Source: an uncultured Porphyromonas sp. (lineage in GTDB: Bacteria; Bacteroidota; Bacteroidia; Bacteroidales; Porphyromonadaceae). From it: DNA of 48,844 nucleotides. The notes below the pieces were generated by a model. The model made no database searches and was not told the origin of the DNA. It saw nothing but the letters and a program-made list of their open reading frames with translations. Both the position numbers and the translations under genes were made by a program. Location of the stretch: positions 1-48,844 of the forward strand of contig UWSO01000016.1 in NCBI GenBank assembly GCA_900538385.1, given 5' to 3'. Shown in pieces: positions 41,939 to 48,844 of this stretch (its first letter is position 1; every line of letters starts with the position of its first letter).

Positions 41939-42251
41939 AGTACATCTCTTTAATCTTTAGTGCCTTGTCAATCTCCTTGCGAGGGGTCTTCTGAGTCTTC
42001 TTCTGAAAGCCATTGAGCAGTATCACAATGTCTCCCTCGTCAAAGATAAAGAACAGTCGATAGATGTTTCCCTTGGCACTAATCCTAAGCTCAAAAAGCC
42101 CATCTCTTATCAGCTTGACAAATCTACTAGACAGTCGCTCCTCGCTCTTGAGTAGCTGTAGCAGGTAGTCTATCTTACGCAGTACCTCCTTGTCTAGCGT
42201 CCTAGCAAAAGCTTGGAAATAGCCTCCATAGGTCTTAATCCGTCTGTTCAT
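41904..42251 (-). CDS. HigB/RelE-superfamily toxin (Gp49-like)
   Basis: 115-residue toxin of the RelE/HigB fold, probably a ribosome-dependent mRNA endonuclease. Typical features are the short N-terminal strand, then FARTLDKEVLRKIDYLLQLL, FVKLIRDGLFELRIS, YRLFFIFDEGDIVILLNGF and the basic QKKTQKTPRKEIDKAL. I use the start MNRRIKTYGG: the frame is open 33 codons farther, but the -7 box lies 5 bp before this ATG. The mRNA would be leaderless or nearly so. Antitoxin gene overlaps its 3' end. The pair may have stabilised the neighbouring phage DNA or arrived separately. Confidence 0.85.
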   Translation of the reverse strand: MNRRIKTYGGYFQAFARTLDKEVLRKIDYLLQLLKSEERLSSRFVKLIRDGLFELRISAKGNIYRLFFIFDEGDIVILLNGFQKKTQKTPRKEIDKALKIKEMYYADKQSQDRGL

Positions 42252-42255
42252 ACGG

Positions 42256-42263
42256 CAAAGGTA
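42256..42263 (-). promoter_or_regulatory. -7 box (TACCTTTG) directly before the HigB-like start
   Basis: TACCTTTG on the - strand is followed by only 4 bases before ATG; a GTTG about 20 bp upstream may be a weak -33. Transcription should begin at or beside the start codon. Confidence 0.58.
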
Positions 42264-42403
42264 TACAAAGTTTCCATATATAGCAACTGTATCTTCGTCA
42301 CCCTGATGTCGGGGCCAAGCTCCGTGAGGCGGTTGATGATCACTTGGCAAGGGTAGGGACTTTACGCCCTGCTTACAAGCGGTTAGCGCAAAAGAATAGA
42401 AAA

Positions 42404-42435
42404 AGGGGACCGCACCGCAAAAGGTACAGTCCCCT
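42404..42435 (-). terminator. Intrinsic terminator of the DUF1015 gene
   Basis: AGGGGAC pairs with GTCCCCT, with an inner ACC/GGT pair, and TTTTT follows on the - strand. It begins 27 bp past the DUF1015 stop codon. Confidence 0.85.
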
Positions 42436-42461
42436 AATCGTATATAAGATGAGTTTGTGCT

Positions 42462-43706
42462 TTAGCTGAGCTCGTGGATGACGATACCGGAGCGGAGCTT
42501 AGGCTCGAACCATGTGGTCTTAGGTGGCATGATGTTGCCCGTGTCAGCGATGTCCATGATTTGCTTCATCGTGACGGGGTAGAGCGCTAGTGCTACCTTC
42601 ATCTCGCCTGAGTCGACACGCTTCTTGAGCTCGCCGAGACCGCGGATACCACCGACGAAGTCGATGCGCTTGTCACTACGTAGATCCTTGATGCCGAGGA
42701 TCTCATCGAGGATGTGATTCGACGAGATGGTGACGTCTAGGATGCCGATAGGATCGTTGTCATCGTAGGTACCAGGCTTAGCGGTGAGCGAGTACCAGTT
42801 GCCATCGAGGTAGAGCGAGAAGTTGTGCAGCTTAGCTGGCTTGTAGATCTCTGTACCCTTCTTCTCAACGACGAAGTCCTTCTCAAGCTTCTTGAGGAAC
42901 TCCTCGCTGGTTAGCCCGTTGAGGTCCTTGACGACACGGTTGTAGTCGATGACGGTGAGCTGGTTTGCGGGGAAGGCAACAGCCATAAAGTAGTTGTACT
43001 CCTCATCACCACGGTGATTGGGGTTTTGCTTAGCCTTCTCAGCACCTACGAGTGCTGCTGCAGCGCTACGGTGGTGACCGTCAGCGATGTAGAGCGCAGG
43101 CATCTGACCAAATAGCTCGGTGATGCGCTTGATATCCTGATCGTTGTCAATGACCCAGAACTGATGCTGGAAGGTGTCGTTGGCAACAAAGTCGTAGACA
43201 GGCTTTTCAGCCGTGTACTTAGCGACAATCTTGTCTAGCTCAGCATTGTCAGGGTAAGCGAAGAAGACCGGCTCGATGTTCGCATTGTTGATGCGGACAT
43301 GCTTCATACGATCCTCCTCCTTGTCACGACGTGTGAGCTCGTGCTTCTTGATGACACCGTTGAGGTAGTCCTCGACGTAAGCGCCGATGACGAGACCATA
43401 CTGCGTCTTGCCGTTCATCGTCTGAGCATAGACGTAGTAGCACTCCTTGTCGTCCTGTACGAGCCAGCCCTCCTTCTTGAAGTGCTGGTACTGCTTGACA
43501 GCCTCGTCGTAGACCTTGGGGTCGTGCTCGTCAGTGCCTGCGGGGAAGTTGATCTCCGGCTTGATGATGTGGTATAGAGACATGGGATTGCCCTCAGCCT
43601 CCTTGCGTGCCTCGTCAGAGTTTAGCACGTCGTAGGGACGAGAGTTGACCTTCTCGACAAGATTCTGTGGTGGTCTGTATCCTTTGAATGGTTTGATTAT
43701 AGCCAT
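42462..43706 (-). CDS. DUF1015 family protein
   Basis: 414-residue soluble protein of the DUF1015 family, whose reaction is not established. It opens IIKPFKGYRPPQNLVEKVNS (the family's usual PF-G-R-P start) and RPYDVLNSDEARKEAEGNP. It has KKHELTRRDKEEDRMKHVRI and YIADGHHRSAAAALV, a conserved GHHR block that could hold an active site. VVKDLNGLTSEEFL follows. It lies 94 bp after serA, downstream of a strong hairpin, and the serC - serA - DUF1015 order suggests a role tied to serine metabolism. That link is by context only. Confidence 0.88.
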   Translation of the reverse strand: MAIIKPFKGYRPPQNLVEKVNSRPYDVLNSDEARKEAEGNPMSLYHIIKPEINFPAGTDEHDPKVYDEAVKQYQHFKKEGWLVQDDKECYYVYAQTMNGKTQYGLVIGAYVEDYLNGVIKKHELTRRDKEEDRMKHVRINNANIEPVFFAYPDNAELDKIVAKYTAEKPVYDFVANDTFQHQFWVIDNDQDIKRITELFGQMPALYIADGHHRSAAAALVGAEKAKQNPNHRGDEEYNYFMAVAFPANQLTVIDYNRVVKDLNGLTSEEFLKKLEKDFVVEKKGTEIYKPAKLHNFSLYLDGNWYSLTAKPGTYDDNDPIGILDVTISSNHILDEILGIKDLRSDKRIDFVGGIRGLGELKKRVDSGEMKVALALYPVTMKQIMDIADTGNIMPPKTTWFEPKLRSGIVIHELS

Positions 43707-43744
43707 AATAGAGAGTCTTTGTAGGGTAAGAATGAAAAGAAAGA

Positions 43745-43787
43745 GAGACTTCAGTCCCCCCTCTAGGAGAGGAGACCAAAGTCTCTA
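43745..43787 (-). terminator. Hairpin terminator after serA
   Basis: AGAGACTT pairs with AAGTCTCT; an inner CCTCT/AGAGG stem extends it. On the - strand it is followed by TCTTTCTTTTC. It may end most serC-serA transcripts before the DUF1015 gene. Confidence 0.7.
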
Positions 43788-43800
43788 AGTCATTTAGTGA

Positions 43801-44721
43801 TTAGTTGACACGGAAGGTCTCGCAACCATCCTTGATGAAGCCAACGATCTGGTTAGCAGCAGCTAGACCAGCGTTGATGTTTGCCTCAGCTGTCTGAGCA
43901 CCCATCTTCTTAGCGGTAGCTAGGTAGCGATCCTGTAGCTCCTTCTGGTACTCCTCGTGCATATCAGGCGCGATGTCGGTAGCGTAGCGTACGTCTGTGC
44001 GCTCCTTGAGAGCTGCGAGGAAGCACTCCTCGTCAATGATCTCCTTGCGAGCCGTATTGACGATGACACCACCCTGAGGCATCATCTTGACATACTTGCC
44101 GTTGATGCTCTTAACAGTCTCAGCGGTCTTAGGCGTATTGAGCGATACGATGTCGCACTGCTTGAAAAGATCCTCCTGGCTGCAGTAGGTGAGTCCGAGC
44201 TCCTTCTCCTCAGCAGCATCGAGACGATTACGCTTGTTGTAGTAAACCTCCATGCCAAAGCCCTGAGCGATCTTAGCTAGGCAGCGACCGATGTGTCCGA
44301 AGCCCTGGATACCGAGCTTCTTGCCCTTGAGCTCAGAGCCAGACTTGCCGTTGAAGTGGTTGCGCACCATACCGAGCATGAGTGCAAAAGCGAGCTCAGC
44401 GACAGCGTTGGAGTTCTGTCCAGGTGTGTTCATCACGCAGACGTTGTGCTTGGTAGCAGCCTCTAGGTCTACGTTGTCATAGCCAGCGCCAGCGCGTACG
44501 ACGATCTTAAGGTTCTTAGCAGCCTCAAAGACGTCAGCCTGGATTTTGTCGCTACGTACGATGATAGCGTCTACATCCTTGACAGCGTCGAGGAGCTGCT
44601 GACGCTCTGTATATTTCTCTAGGAGTACTAGCTCAAAGCCAGCACCCTCTACAATCTTGCGAATGCCATCTACAGCGACCGGTGCAAAGGGCTTCTCAGT
44701 TGCGATAAGTACTTTAGTCAT
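43801..44721 (-). CDS. serA: Short D-3-phosphoglycerate dehydrogenase (Lys type)
   Basis: First step of serine synthesis: oxidises 3-phosphoglycerate with NAD+ (cytoplasm). The 306-residue protein has no ACT domain. The NAD-binding motif is GIQGFGHIGRCLAKIA (about 137-152), with RAGAGYDNVD before it and NTARKEIID (Arg225) after. The usual active-site PHIG is replaced by KKMGAQTAEANINAG (K271/K272), so the catalytic histidine is a lysine, and the usual Glu of the DVFxxEP motif is not conserved (DIAPDM). Short lysine-type enzymes are known, for example in Entamoeba, and are active. It follows serC by 105 bp and precedes DUF1015. Confidence 0.9.
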   Translation of the reverse strand: MTKVLIATEKPFAPVAVDGIRKIVEGAGFELVLLEKYTERQQLLDAVKDVDAIIVRSDKIQADVFEAAKNLKIVVRAGAGYDNVDLEAATKHNVCVMNTPGQNSNAVAELAFALMLGMVRNHFNGKSGSELKGKKLGIQGFGHIGRCLAKIAQGFGMEVYYNKRNRLDAAEEKELGLTYCSQEDLFKQCDIVSLNTPKTAETVKSINGKYVKMMPQGGVIVNTARKEIIDEECFLAALKERTDVRYATDIAPDMHEEYQKELQDRYLATAKKMGAQTAEANINAGLAAANQIVGFIKDGCETFRVN

Positions 44722-44752
44722 AGTATTTGTGAGTGATATCTTTATTTAGGAG

Positions 44753-44797
44753 CCTACCCCGTAGACCCCCTATTGGTGTGAGGTGCTGCGGGGTAGG
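44753..44797 (-). promoter_or_regulatory. Hairpin in the serC-serA spacer
   Basis: CCTACCCCG and CGGGGTAGG form a perfect 9-bp stem enclosing 27 bases. There is no U-tract. It could be a partial terminator, a processing site or an mRNA-stabilising structure between the two genes. Confidence 0.45.
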
Positions 44798-44826
44798 ACA
44801 GATAGTGTTATGTAAGTAATGAGAGA

Positions 44827-45909
44827 TTAGTGCTTCTTCTCGAAGTCCTGCATAGCCTGGATGAGAGCCTGTACGCTCTCCATCTCGAGGCCGTTGTAGA
44901 GAGATGCACGGAAGCCACCTACAGAGCGGTGACCCTTGATACCTACCATACCGCGCTCAGTAGCGAAGTTGAAGAAGTCATCCTGTAGCTCTGCATACTC
45001 GTCGTTGAGGACGAAGCACACGTTCATGCGAGAGCGATCCTCAGTCTCGACAGTACCACGGAAGAGCTTGTTGCGGTCGATCTCTGTGTAGAGAGCGTCA
45101 GCCTTCTCCTTAGCACGCTGCTCCATAGCCTTGACACCGCCCATCTCCTTGTACCACTTCATGGTCTGGAGGCAAGTGTAGATAGGTAGGACAGGAGGCG
45201 TATTGAACATAGAGCCCTTCTTGACGTGCGTCTGGTAGTCGAGCATCGTAGGTAGTGGACGATCGATCTTGCCTAGAGCATCCTTGCGAATTACTACGAA
45301 GGTCGTACCGGCAGGACCCATGTTCTTCTGAGCACCACCATAGATACAGTCGTACTTGCTGACGTCTACTGGACGAGAGAAGATATCACTACTCATATCG
45401 GCAACAAGAGGTACCTTGCAGTCGAAGTCCTTGCGGATCTCTGTACCGTAGATGGTATTGTTAGAGGTGTAGTGGAAGTAGTCTACATCCTCGGGGATCG
45501 TGAAGTTCTTAGGAATGTAGGTAAAGTTCTTGTCCTCTGAAGAAGCGACAACAACTGTCTCCGTGCCGAAGACCTTGTCTACGAAGCCAGCCTGCTTGAT
45601 AGCGTTGGTAGACCACGTACCCGTGTTGAGGTAAGCTGCTTTCTTGCCCATGAGGTTGAGCGGTACCATGTAGAACTGAAGGCTAGCACCACCACCGAGG
45701 AAGAGTACCTCGTAACCCTCAGGAATGTCTAGTAGCTCCTTGAAGGTAGCTACGGCCTCGTCCATTACAGCTTGGAATTGCTTGCTGCGGTGAGAGATCT
45801 CAAGGAGTGAGAGATCCATGTCAGCAAAGTTCAGCACCGCATCAGCAGTGCGCTCGATCACGCCACGGTTCAGTACCGAGGGACCAGCATAGAAGTTGTG
45901 CTTTTTCAT
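44827..45909 (-). CDS. serC: Phosphoserine aminotransferase
   Basis: PLP enzyme that converts 3-phosphohydroxypyruvate to phosphoserine using glutamate (cytoplasm). The 360-residue protein opens KKHNFYAGPSVLNRGV and has LEISHRSKQF and VLFLGGGASLQFYMVPLNL. The PLP-lysine motif is YGGAQKNMGPAGTTFVVI, with PTMLDYQTHVKKGSMFNTPP after it and GHRSVGGFRASLYNGLEMES at the end. The size is standard. It is the first gene of the serC - serA - DUF1015 cluster with a well-formed promoter 130 bp upstream. The leader of roughly 120 bases shows small hairpins but no recognised riboswitch. Confidence 0.95.
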   Translation of the reverse strand: MKKHNFYAGPSVLNRGVIERTADAVLNFADMDLSLLEISHRSKQFQAVMDEAVATFKELLDIPEGYEVLFLGGGASLQFYMVPLNLMGKKAAYLNTGTWSTNAIKQAGFVDKVFGTETVVVASSEDKNFTYIPKNFTIPEDVDYFHYTSNNTIYGTEIRKDFDCKVPLVADMSSDIFSRPVDVSKYDCIYGGAQKNMGPAGTTFVVIRKDALGKIDRPLPTMLDYQTHVKKGSMFNTPPVLPIYTCLQTMKWYKEMGGVKAMEQRAKEKADALYTEIDRNKLFRGTVETEDRSRMNVCFVLNDEYAELQDDFFNFATERGMVGIKGHRSVGGFRASLYNGLEMESVQALIQAMQDFEKKH

Positions 45910-46039
45910 CTTACTATATTTATTGTTTTGGGATTATATGCTTGTCTATCTAGGCAATGGGTGGTCGCCGTGACCTCCTTTTGCTTTGTTTAGAAGGGAC
46001 AAAGGGAAAGCTTTTCAGAGTCTCCTCTCTTTGCCCCTA

Positions 46040-46070
46040 CAAAGATACGGAATTAAAGTGGAGAAACAAA
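46040..46070 (-). promoter_or_regulatory. serC: Complete Bacteroidetes promoter of serC
   Basis: On the - strand: TTTG (-33), exactly 19 bases, then TATCTTTG (-7). This is the best promoter in the window. A perfect 14-bp palindrome, AAAGAGTACTCTTT, lies 44 bp upstream (46114-46127) and could be an operator. Confidence 0.75.
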
Positions 46071-46143
46071 CTATTTCCACAAGACTTTGCGCTAAAGTCC
46101 TATTTTCAAGCCCAAAGAGTACTCTTTTCTTGCAGAATGACCA

Positions 46144-47259
46144 TCACCCTGCGGTGACTTCTGTCGGGGAGCCCTCCTGTATCTGGAAGAGGCGATAGGG
46201 GACTTGCTTCGAGGAGATAATCTCGTCAAGGTACTTGCGGTTTGTATCGGTGATAAAGATCTGCCCGAAAGTGTCCGTAGCGACGAGCTCGATGATGCGC
46301 TCTACACGATCACTGTCTAGCTTGTCAAAGATATCGTCAAGAAGCAGTAGGGGAGCGGTCTGATTGGTCAGATGCTGCTGCAGATAGCGGTACTCGGCTA
46401 GCTTGTAGGCGATGAGGTAAGTCTTGTTTTGCCCTTCAGAGCCTATCTTGCGCATGAGGTTCTCACCGAGGAGCATCTCAAAGTCATCTCTGTGGCAACC
46501 GGTCGCCGTGAAGCCATACTCGTAGTCTCGCTGACGACCATTGCGTAGTATGCGCAGCTGCTCCTGGGCGGTGCTGGCACTGCCGGCACTAAAGGATAGG
46601 ACCGCACGCTCTACCCCCGCAGCTAGATGCTGATAGATCTGATCGAAGGTGGGGACGAGCTCCTCGACATAAGCTTGTCGCATCGTCGTGACCGCCAGTC
46701 CTGTCGTTGCTAAGGTCTCCTCGAGGATGTCCATCAGAGCTGGCTCGTGGATCTGGTTACGCAGCATATTGTTGCGCTGGTCGAGTGCCCTGTTGTAGTT
46801 GATCAAGTTCGCCAAATAGGTCGCATCTTGCTGCGAGAGGATACGATCTACAGAGCGTCTGCGCTCGTCGCTACCCCCACGTATGAGCCTCTGGTCGTGT
46901 GGCGATATGATAACCAGCGGATAGCGCCCTATATGGTCGCTGTGACGCTTGTAGAGACGACCATTGCGAGAGAGCTGCTTGCTCCGCTCAGTAGAGATGC
47001 GCAGGCTGATCTTGTCCTCCTGCCCATCGTTCCATAGGTACTCGCCCTGTATGATCGCCTCTTGCGCCCCCTGGCGTATGGCGTAGCGGTCGGTCGTACC
47101 TAGATGCCCACGCACCACCGAGAGGTAGTGGATAGCATCTAGGAGATTGGTCTTGCCCATCCCATTGCCCCCAAAGAAACAGTTGAGCTTGGGGGCAAAG
47201 TGGCAGTTTGCCGTAGCGACATTCTTAAAATTGATGACACTCAGCGAACTCAGTATCAT
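46144..47259 (-). CDS. recF: DNA replication and repair protein RecF
   Basis: SMC-like ATPase of recombinational gap repair that helps RecR/RecO load RecA (cytoplasm). The 371-residue protein starts ILSSLSVINFKNVATA and has the Walker A box GGNGMGKTNLLDAIHYL (about 31-47). It also has VIISPHDQRLIRGGSDERRR, the signature-type segment RKIGSEGQNKTYLIAYKLAE and the Walker B block LLLLDDIFDKLDSDRV. It overlaps dapA by 4 bp (ATGA). It is not next to dnaA-dnaN as in many bacteria, but this is usual in the Bacteroidales. Confidence 0.93.
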   Translation of the reverse strand: MILSSLSVINFKNVATANCHFAPKLNCFFGGNGMGKTNLLDAIHYLSVVRGHLGTTDRYAIRQGAQEAIIQGEYLWNDGQEDKISLRISTERSKQLSRNGRLYKRHSDHIGRYPLVIISPHDQRLIRGGSDERRRSVDRILSQQDATYLANLINYNRALDQRNNMLRNQIHEPALMDILEETLATTGLAVTTMRQAYVEELVPTFDQIYQHLAAGVERAVLSFSAGSASTAQEQLRILRNGRQRDYEYGFTATGCHRDDFEMLLGENLMRKIGSEGQNKTYLIAYKLAEYRYLQQHLTNQTAPLLLLDDIFDKLDSDRVERIIELVATDTFGQIFITDTNRKYLDEIISSKQVPYRLFQIQEGSPTEVTAG

Positions 47260-48200
47260 AGTCGAGGCTCTATTCCTAACTGCTGCATGGGTACGAGTAG
47301 CTCCTCGTGTGCCGCACGTAGTCGGCTCGTGAGCTGCTTCGTAGCGTGACAGAGCGGCAGGCGCACCGCACAGGTCTCTATGAGCTGAATGGTGTGAAGC
47401 AGCCCCTTGATGCCCACGGGATTGCCCTCCTTAAAGAGCAACTGATACATCTCTGTAAAGAGCGCATCAATCTCATCCGCCTGCTCCCGTTGCTCTGTAA
47501 TCAGAGCTGAGACAAGCGCTTTGATCGCTTGCGGGTAAGCGTTTGCTACGACCGAGACGACTCCGTCACCTCCAGCACGAATGATATCTTTCGTCAAGTG
47601 GTCATCGCCCGAGTAGACGAGCAGGTCAGGACGGCACAGCTCACGAATCTCTCCGATGCGCTCTACATGCCCCGAAGCCTCCTTGATACCGATGATCTTT
47701 GTCGAGTCACGCTGCAACCGTGCCACTGTATCGGGCTGCAGGTCGCAACCCGTACGCGAGGGGATGTTGTAAAGTATGATCGGCTTCTTGCTCGCCTCGG
47801 CAACAGCCATATAGTGCAGGTACAGCCCCTCCTGCGTCGGCTTATTATAATAAGGTACTACCGAGAGGATCGCATCGACATTGTCATAGATTGGGTCGCT
47901 CATACGCTGGCACAGGTCCTGCGTGTTGTTGCTCCCGACACCTATGACCAGCGGACAGCGACCATCGATGGCTCGTCGCACCACATCGATCAGTAATAGT
48001 CGCTCAGGATAAACGACCGTAGGCGACTCGCCCGTAGTACCGAGCAGCACCACAAAGTCGCATCCGCCCGAGACTACATGCTCTGTCAGACGGCTCAGCG
48101 AAGCCGAGTCCACCTGACCATTCTCCAGAAATGGAGTTATCAACGCTACGCCAGCGCCTATCAGATGGCTATAAGGATGGTAAGTGTATTTGTCGTACAT
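47256..48200 (-). CDS. dapA: 4-hydroxy-tetrahydrodipicolinate synthase
   Basis: Condenses pyruvate with aspartate semialdehyde, the first committed step to diaminopimelate and lysine (cytoplasm). The 314-residue TIM-barrel protein has GAGVALITPF, LGTTGESPTV (substrate-binding Thr pair), VVPYYNKPTQEGLYLH (catalytic Tyr), YNIPSRTGCDL and the Schiff-base lysine in IIGIKEASG. SGDDHLTKDIIRAGGDGVVSV-type sequence follows. It lies 19 bp after the nitronate-monooxygenase-like gene and overlaps recF, so all three are likely co-transcribed. Confidence 0.94.
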   Translation of the reverse strand: MYDKYTYHPYSHLIGAGVALITPFLENGQVDSASLSRLTEHVVSGGCDFVVLLGTTGESPTVVYPERLLLIDVVRRAIDGRCPLVIGVGSNNTQDLCQRMSDPIYDNVDAILSVVPYYNKPTQEGLYLHYMAVAEASKKPIILYNIPSRTGCDLQPDTVARLQRDSTKIIGIKEASGHVERIGEIRELCRPDLLVYSGDDHLTKDIIRAGGDGVVSVVANAYPQAIKALVSALITEQREQADEIDALFTEMYQLLFKEGNPVGIKGLLHTIQLIETCAVRLPLCHATKQLTSRLRAAHEELLVPMQQLGIEPRL

Positions 48201-48219
48201 ATATAATAAGGTATAGCCC

Positions 48220-48844
48220 CTAGCAATTTGTCCAGTTCATATCGAGTAGCTCCGCACGAGCCACATTGTACTCAGCAATAAGATTGTTGAAGATCTGAAC
48301 CACTGGCTGCACCTGCTCTATCTGCGCAGCCACCTGACCGATCTCTAGCTCGCCCTCCGCGAGGTCTCCCTCGAAGATACCACGCTTAGCCCTTGCCCGT
48401 CCGAGTAGCTCTCGTAGCTCATCGGCAGAGGCGCCACGAGCTTGCAGGGTGGCCACCTGTTGGTAAAAGTCGTTCTTCAGCAAGCGTGTCGGAGCGAGCT
48501 CCTTGAGGGTCAATATCGTGTCCCCCTCGTCACTCTTGACGCACGCCTCCTTGAAGGCTGCATGCGCGCTACTCTCTTCACTCAGCGCAAAGAGCGTCCC
48601 AATCTGCACCCCCTCGGCACCTAGGCTCTGAGCAGCCAAGATAGAGCGCCCCGAAGCTATTCCGCCAGCCGCCACGAGGGGCAGGTCAATAGCCCGCGCC
48701 ACAGCCGGTATCAGTGCCAGCGTCGTCGTCTCCTCACGACCGTTGTGACCGCCAGCCGCCACGAGGGGCAGGTCAATAGCCCGCGCCACAGCCGGTATCA
48801 GTGCCAGCGTCGTCGTCTCCTCACGACCGTTGTGACCGCCAGCC
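48220..48844 (-). CDS. Nitronate monooxygenase/FabK-like flavoprotein, C-terminal part (partial)
   Basis: End of an FMN-dependent TIM-barrel enzyme of the 2-nitropropane dioxygenase/FabK family; the 5' part lies outside the window. Visible motifs are GGHNGREETTTLALIP, LPLVAAGGIASGRSILAA, LGAEGVQIGTLFALS and the C-terminal helices. Family members oxidise nitronates or reduce enoyl-ACP; which applies is not decidable here. The stretch HNGREETTT to PLVAAGG is present twice in tandem (87 bp, in frame), which would insert an extra 29 residues into the barrel near the flavin-phosphate loop. This is either a real mutation or an assembly artefact. Confidence 0.8.
   Translation of the reverse strand, partial: AGGHNGREETTTLALIPAVARAIDLPLVAAGGHNGREETTTLALIPAVARAIDLPLVAAGGIASGRSILAAQSLGAEGVQIGTLFALSEESSAHAAFKEACVKSDEGDTILTLKELAPTRLLKNDFYQQVATLQARGASADELRELLGRARAKRGIFEGDLAEGELEIGQVAAQIEQVQPVVQIFNNLIAEYNVARAELLDMNWTNC
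48662..48844. repeat. Exact 87-bp tandem duplication at the window end
   Basis: The bases from 48662 recur from 48749 with a period of 87 and no mismatch to the end of the window, where a third copy or the original sequence would begin. On the - strand the join shares GGCTGGCGG, a possible slip point. Confidence 0.9.

Noticed and set aside
42252..42350. Longer start for the HigB-like toxin (33 extra residues)
   Set aside because: Promoter box lies just before the chosen ATG, and the chosen start matches the normal toxin N-terminus.
38736..42350. Complete integrated prophage
   Set aside because: No integrase, terminase, portal, capsid or tail genes, one frameshifted and one truncated gene, and no attachment repeats; only a fragment is present.
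45957..46198. Two + strand frames upstream of serC
   Set aside because: They overlap the serC leader and promoter and the end of recF, with no protein-like features.

Overview
The window is a 48.8-kb piece of a Bacteroidetes chromosome, most likely a Porphyromonas-type species. The pointers are promoters with a TAnnTTTG -7 box and few Shine-Dalgarno sites, a PorW/SprE-type lipoprotein of the type IX secretion system, TonB-dependent receptors with carboxypeptidase-like N-terminal domains, the serC-serA-DUF1015 cluster, and an EF-G paralog with degenerate GTPase motifs. The assignment rests on gene content only. No tRNA, rRNA or CRISPR array was seen. Both ends cut genes (xseA at the left, a nitronate-monooxygenase-like gene at the right), and the right end stops inside an 87-bp tandem repeat, as a contig end might.

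Layout. 1-7.7 kb is on the + strand: xseA end, a 5'-nucleotidase lipoprotein, a foreign-looking DUF488 gene, then pyruvoyl arginine decarboxylase - rpiB - small Cys-rich membrane protein, and porW. 7.7-21 kb is on the - strand: two glycosyltransferases, msrAB, a Dabb protein, serB, a TonB receptor with a partner lipoprotein, and the sppA-lpxK-thiL operon. 21.4-24 kb holds a second TonB receptor on the + strand. 24.1-38.3 kb is on the - strand: hemH - metallophosphoesterase - MATE, the EF-G2-like gene, and a long run tsaC - sugar-phosphate transferase - ClC channel - fmt - aroA - DEAD helicase. 38.7-41.5 kb is a decayed prophage remnant: a frameshifted ParB-like gene, a PLD-like gene, and a 5'-truncated MuF head protein with a papain-like toxin tail. 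It also holds a small convergent gene that could be the toxin's immunity gene. A HigBA-like toxin-antitoxin pair flanks the remnant. 42.4-48.8 kb is on the - strand: DUF1015, serA, serC, recF, dapA and the partial nitronate monooxygenase. Serine synthesis is therefore complete in the window but split, with serC-serA at one site and serB 32 kb away.

The least explained structure is a set of five intergenic arrays of short palindromes, all with a 22-bp period. Three (upstream of serB, the MATE gene and tsaC) use GGAACT/AGTTCC arms and share a conserved right-hand end with a varying number of units. Two (upstream of sppA, and a second one upstream of tsaC) use GAAACT/AGTTTC arms. Each array-bearing region lies upstream of a TACCTTTG -7 box, with the nearest array 25-55 bp away. 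They look like dispersed multi-site regulatory or structural elements. The MuF-papain toxin with its convergent small gene is the second item of interest.
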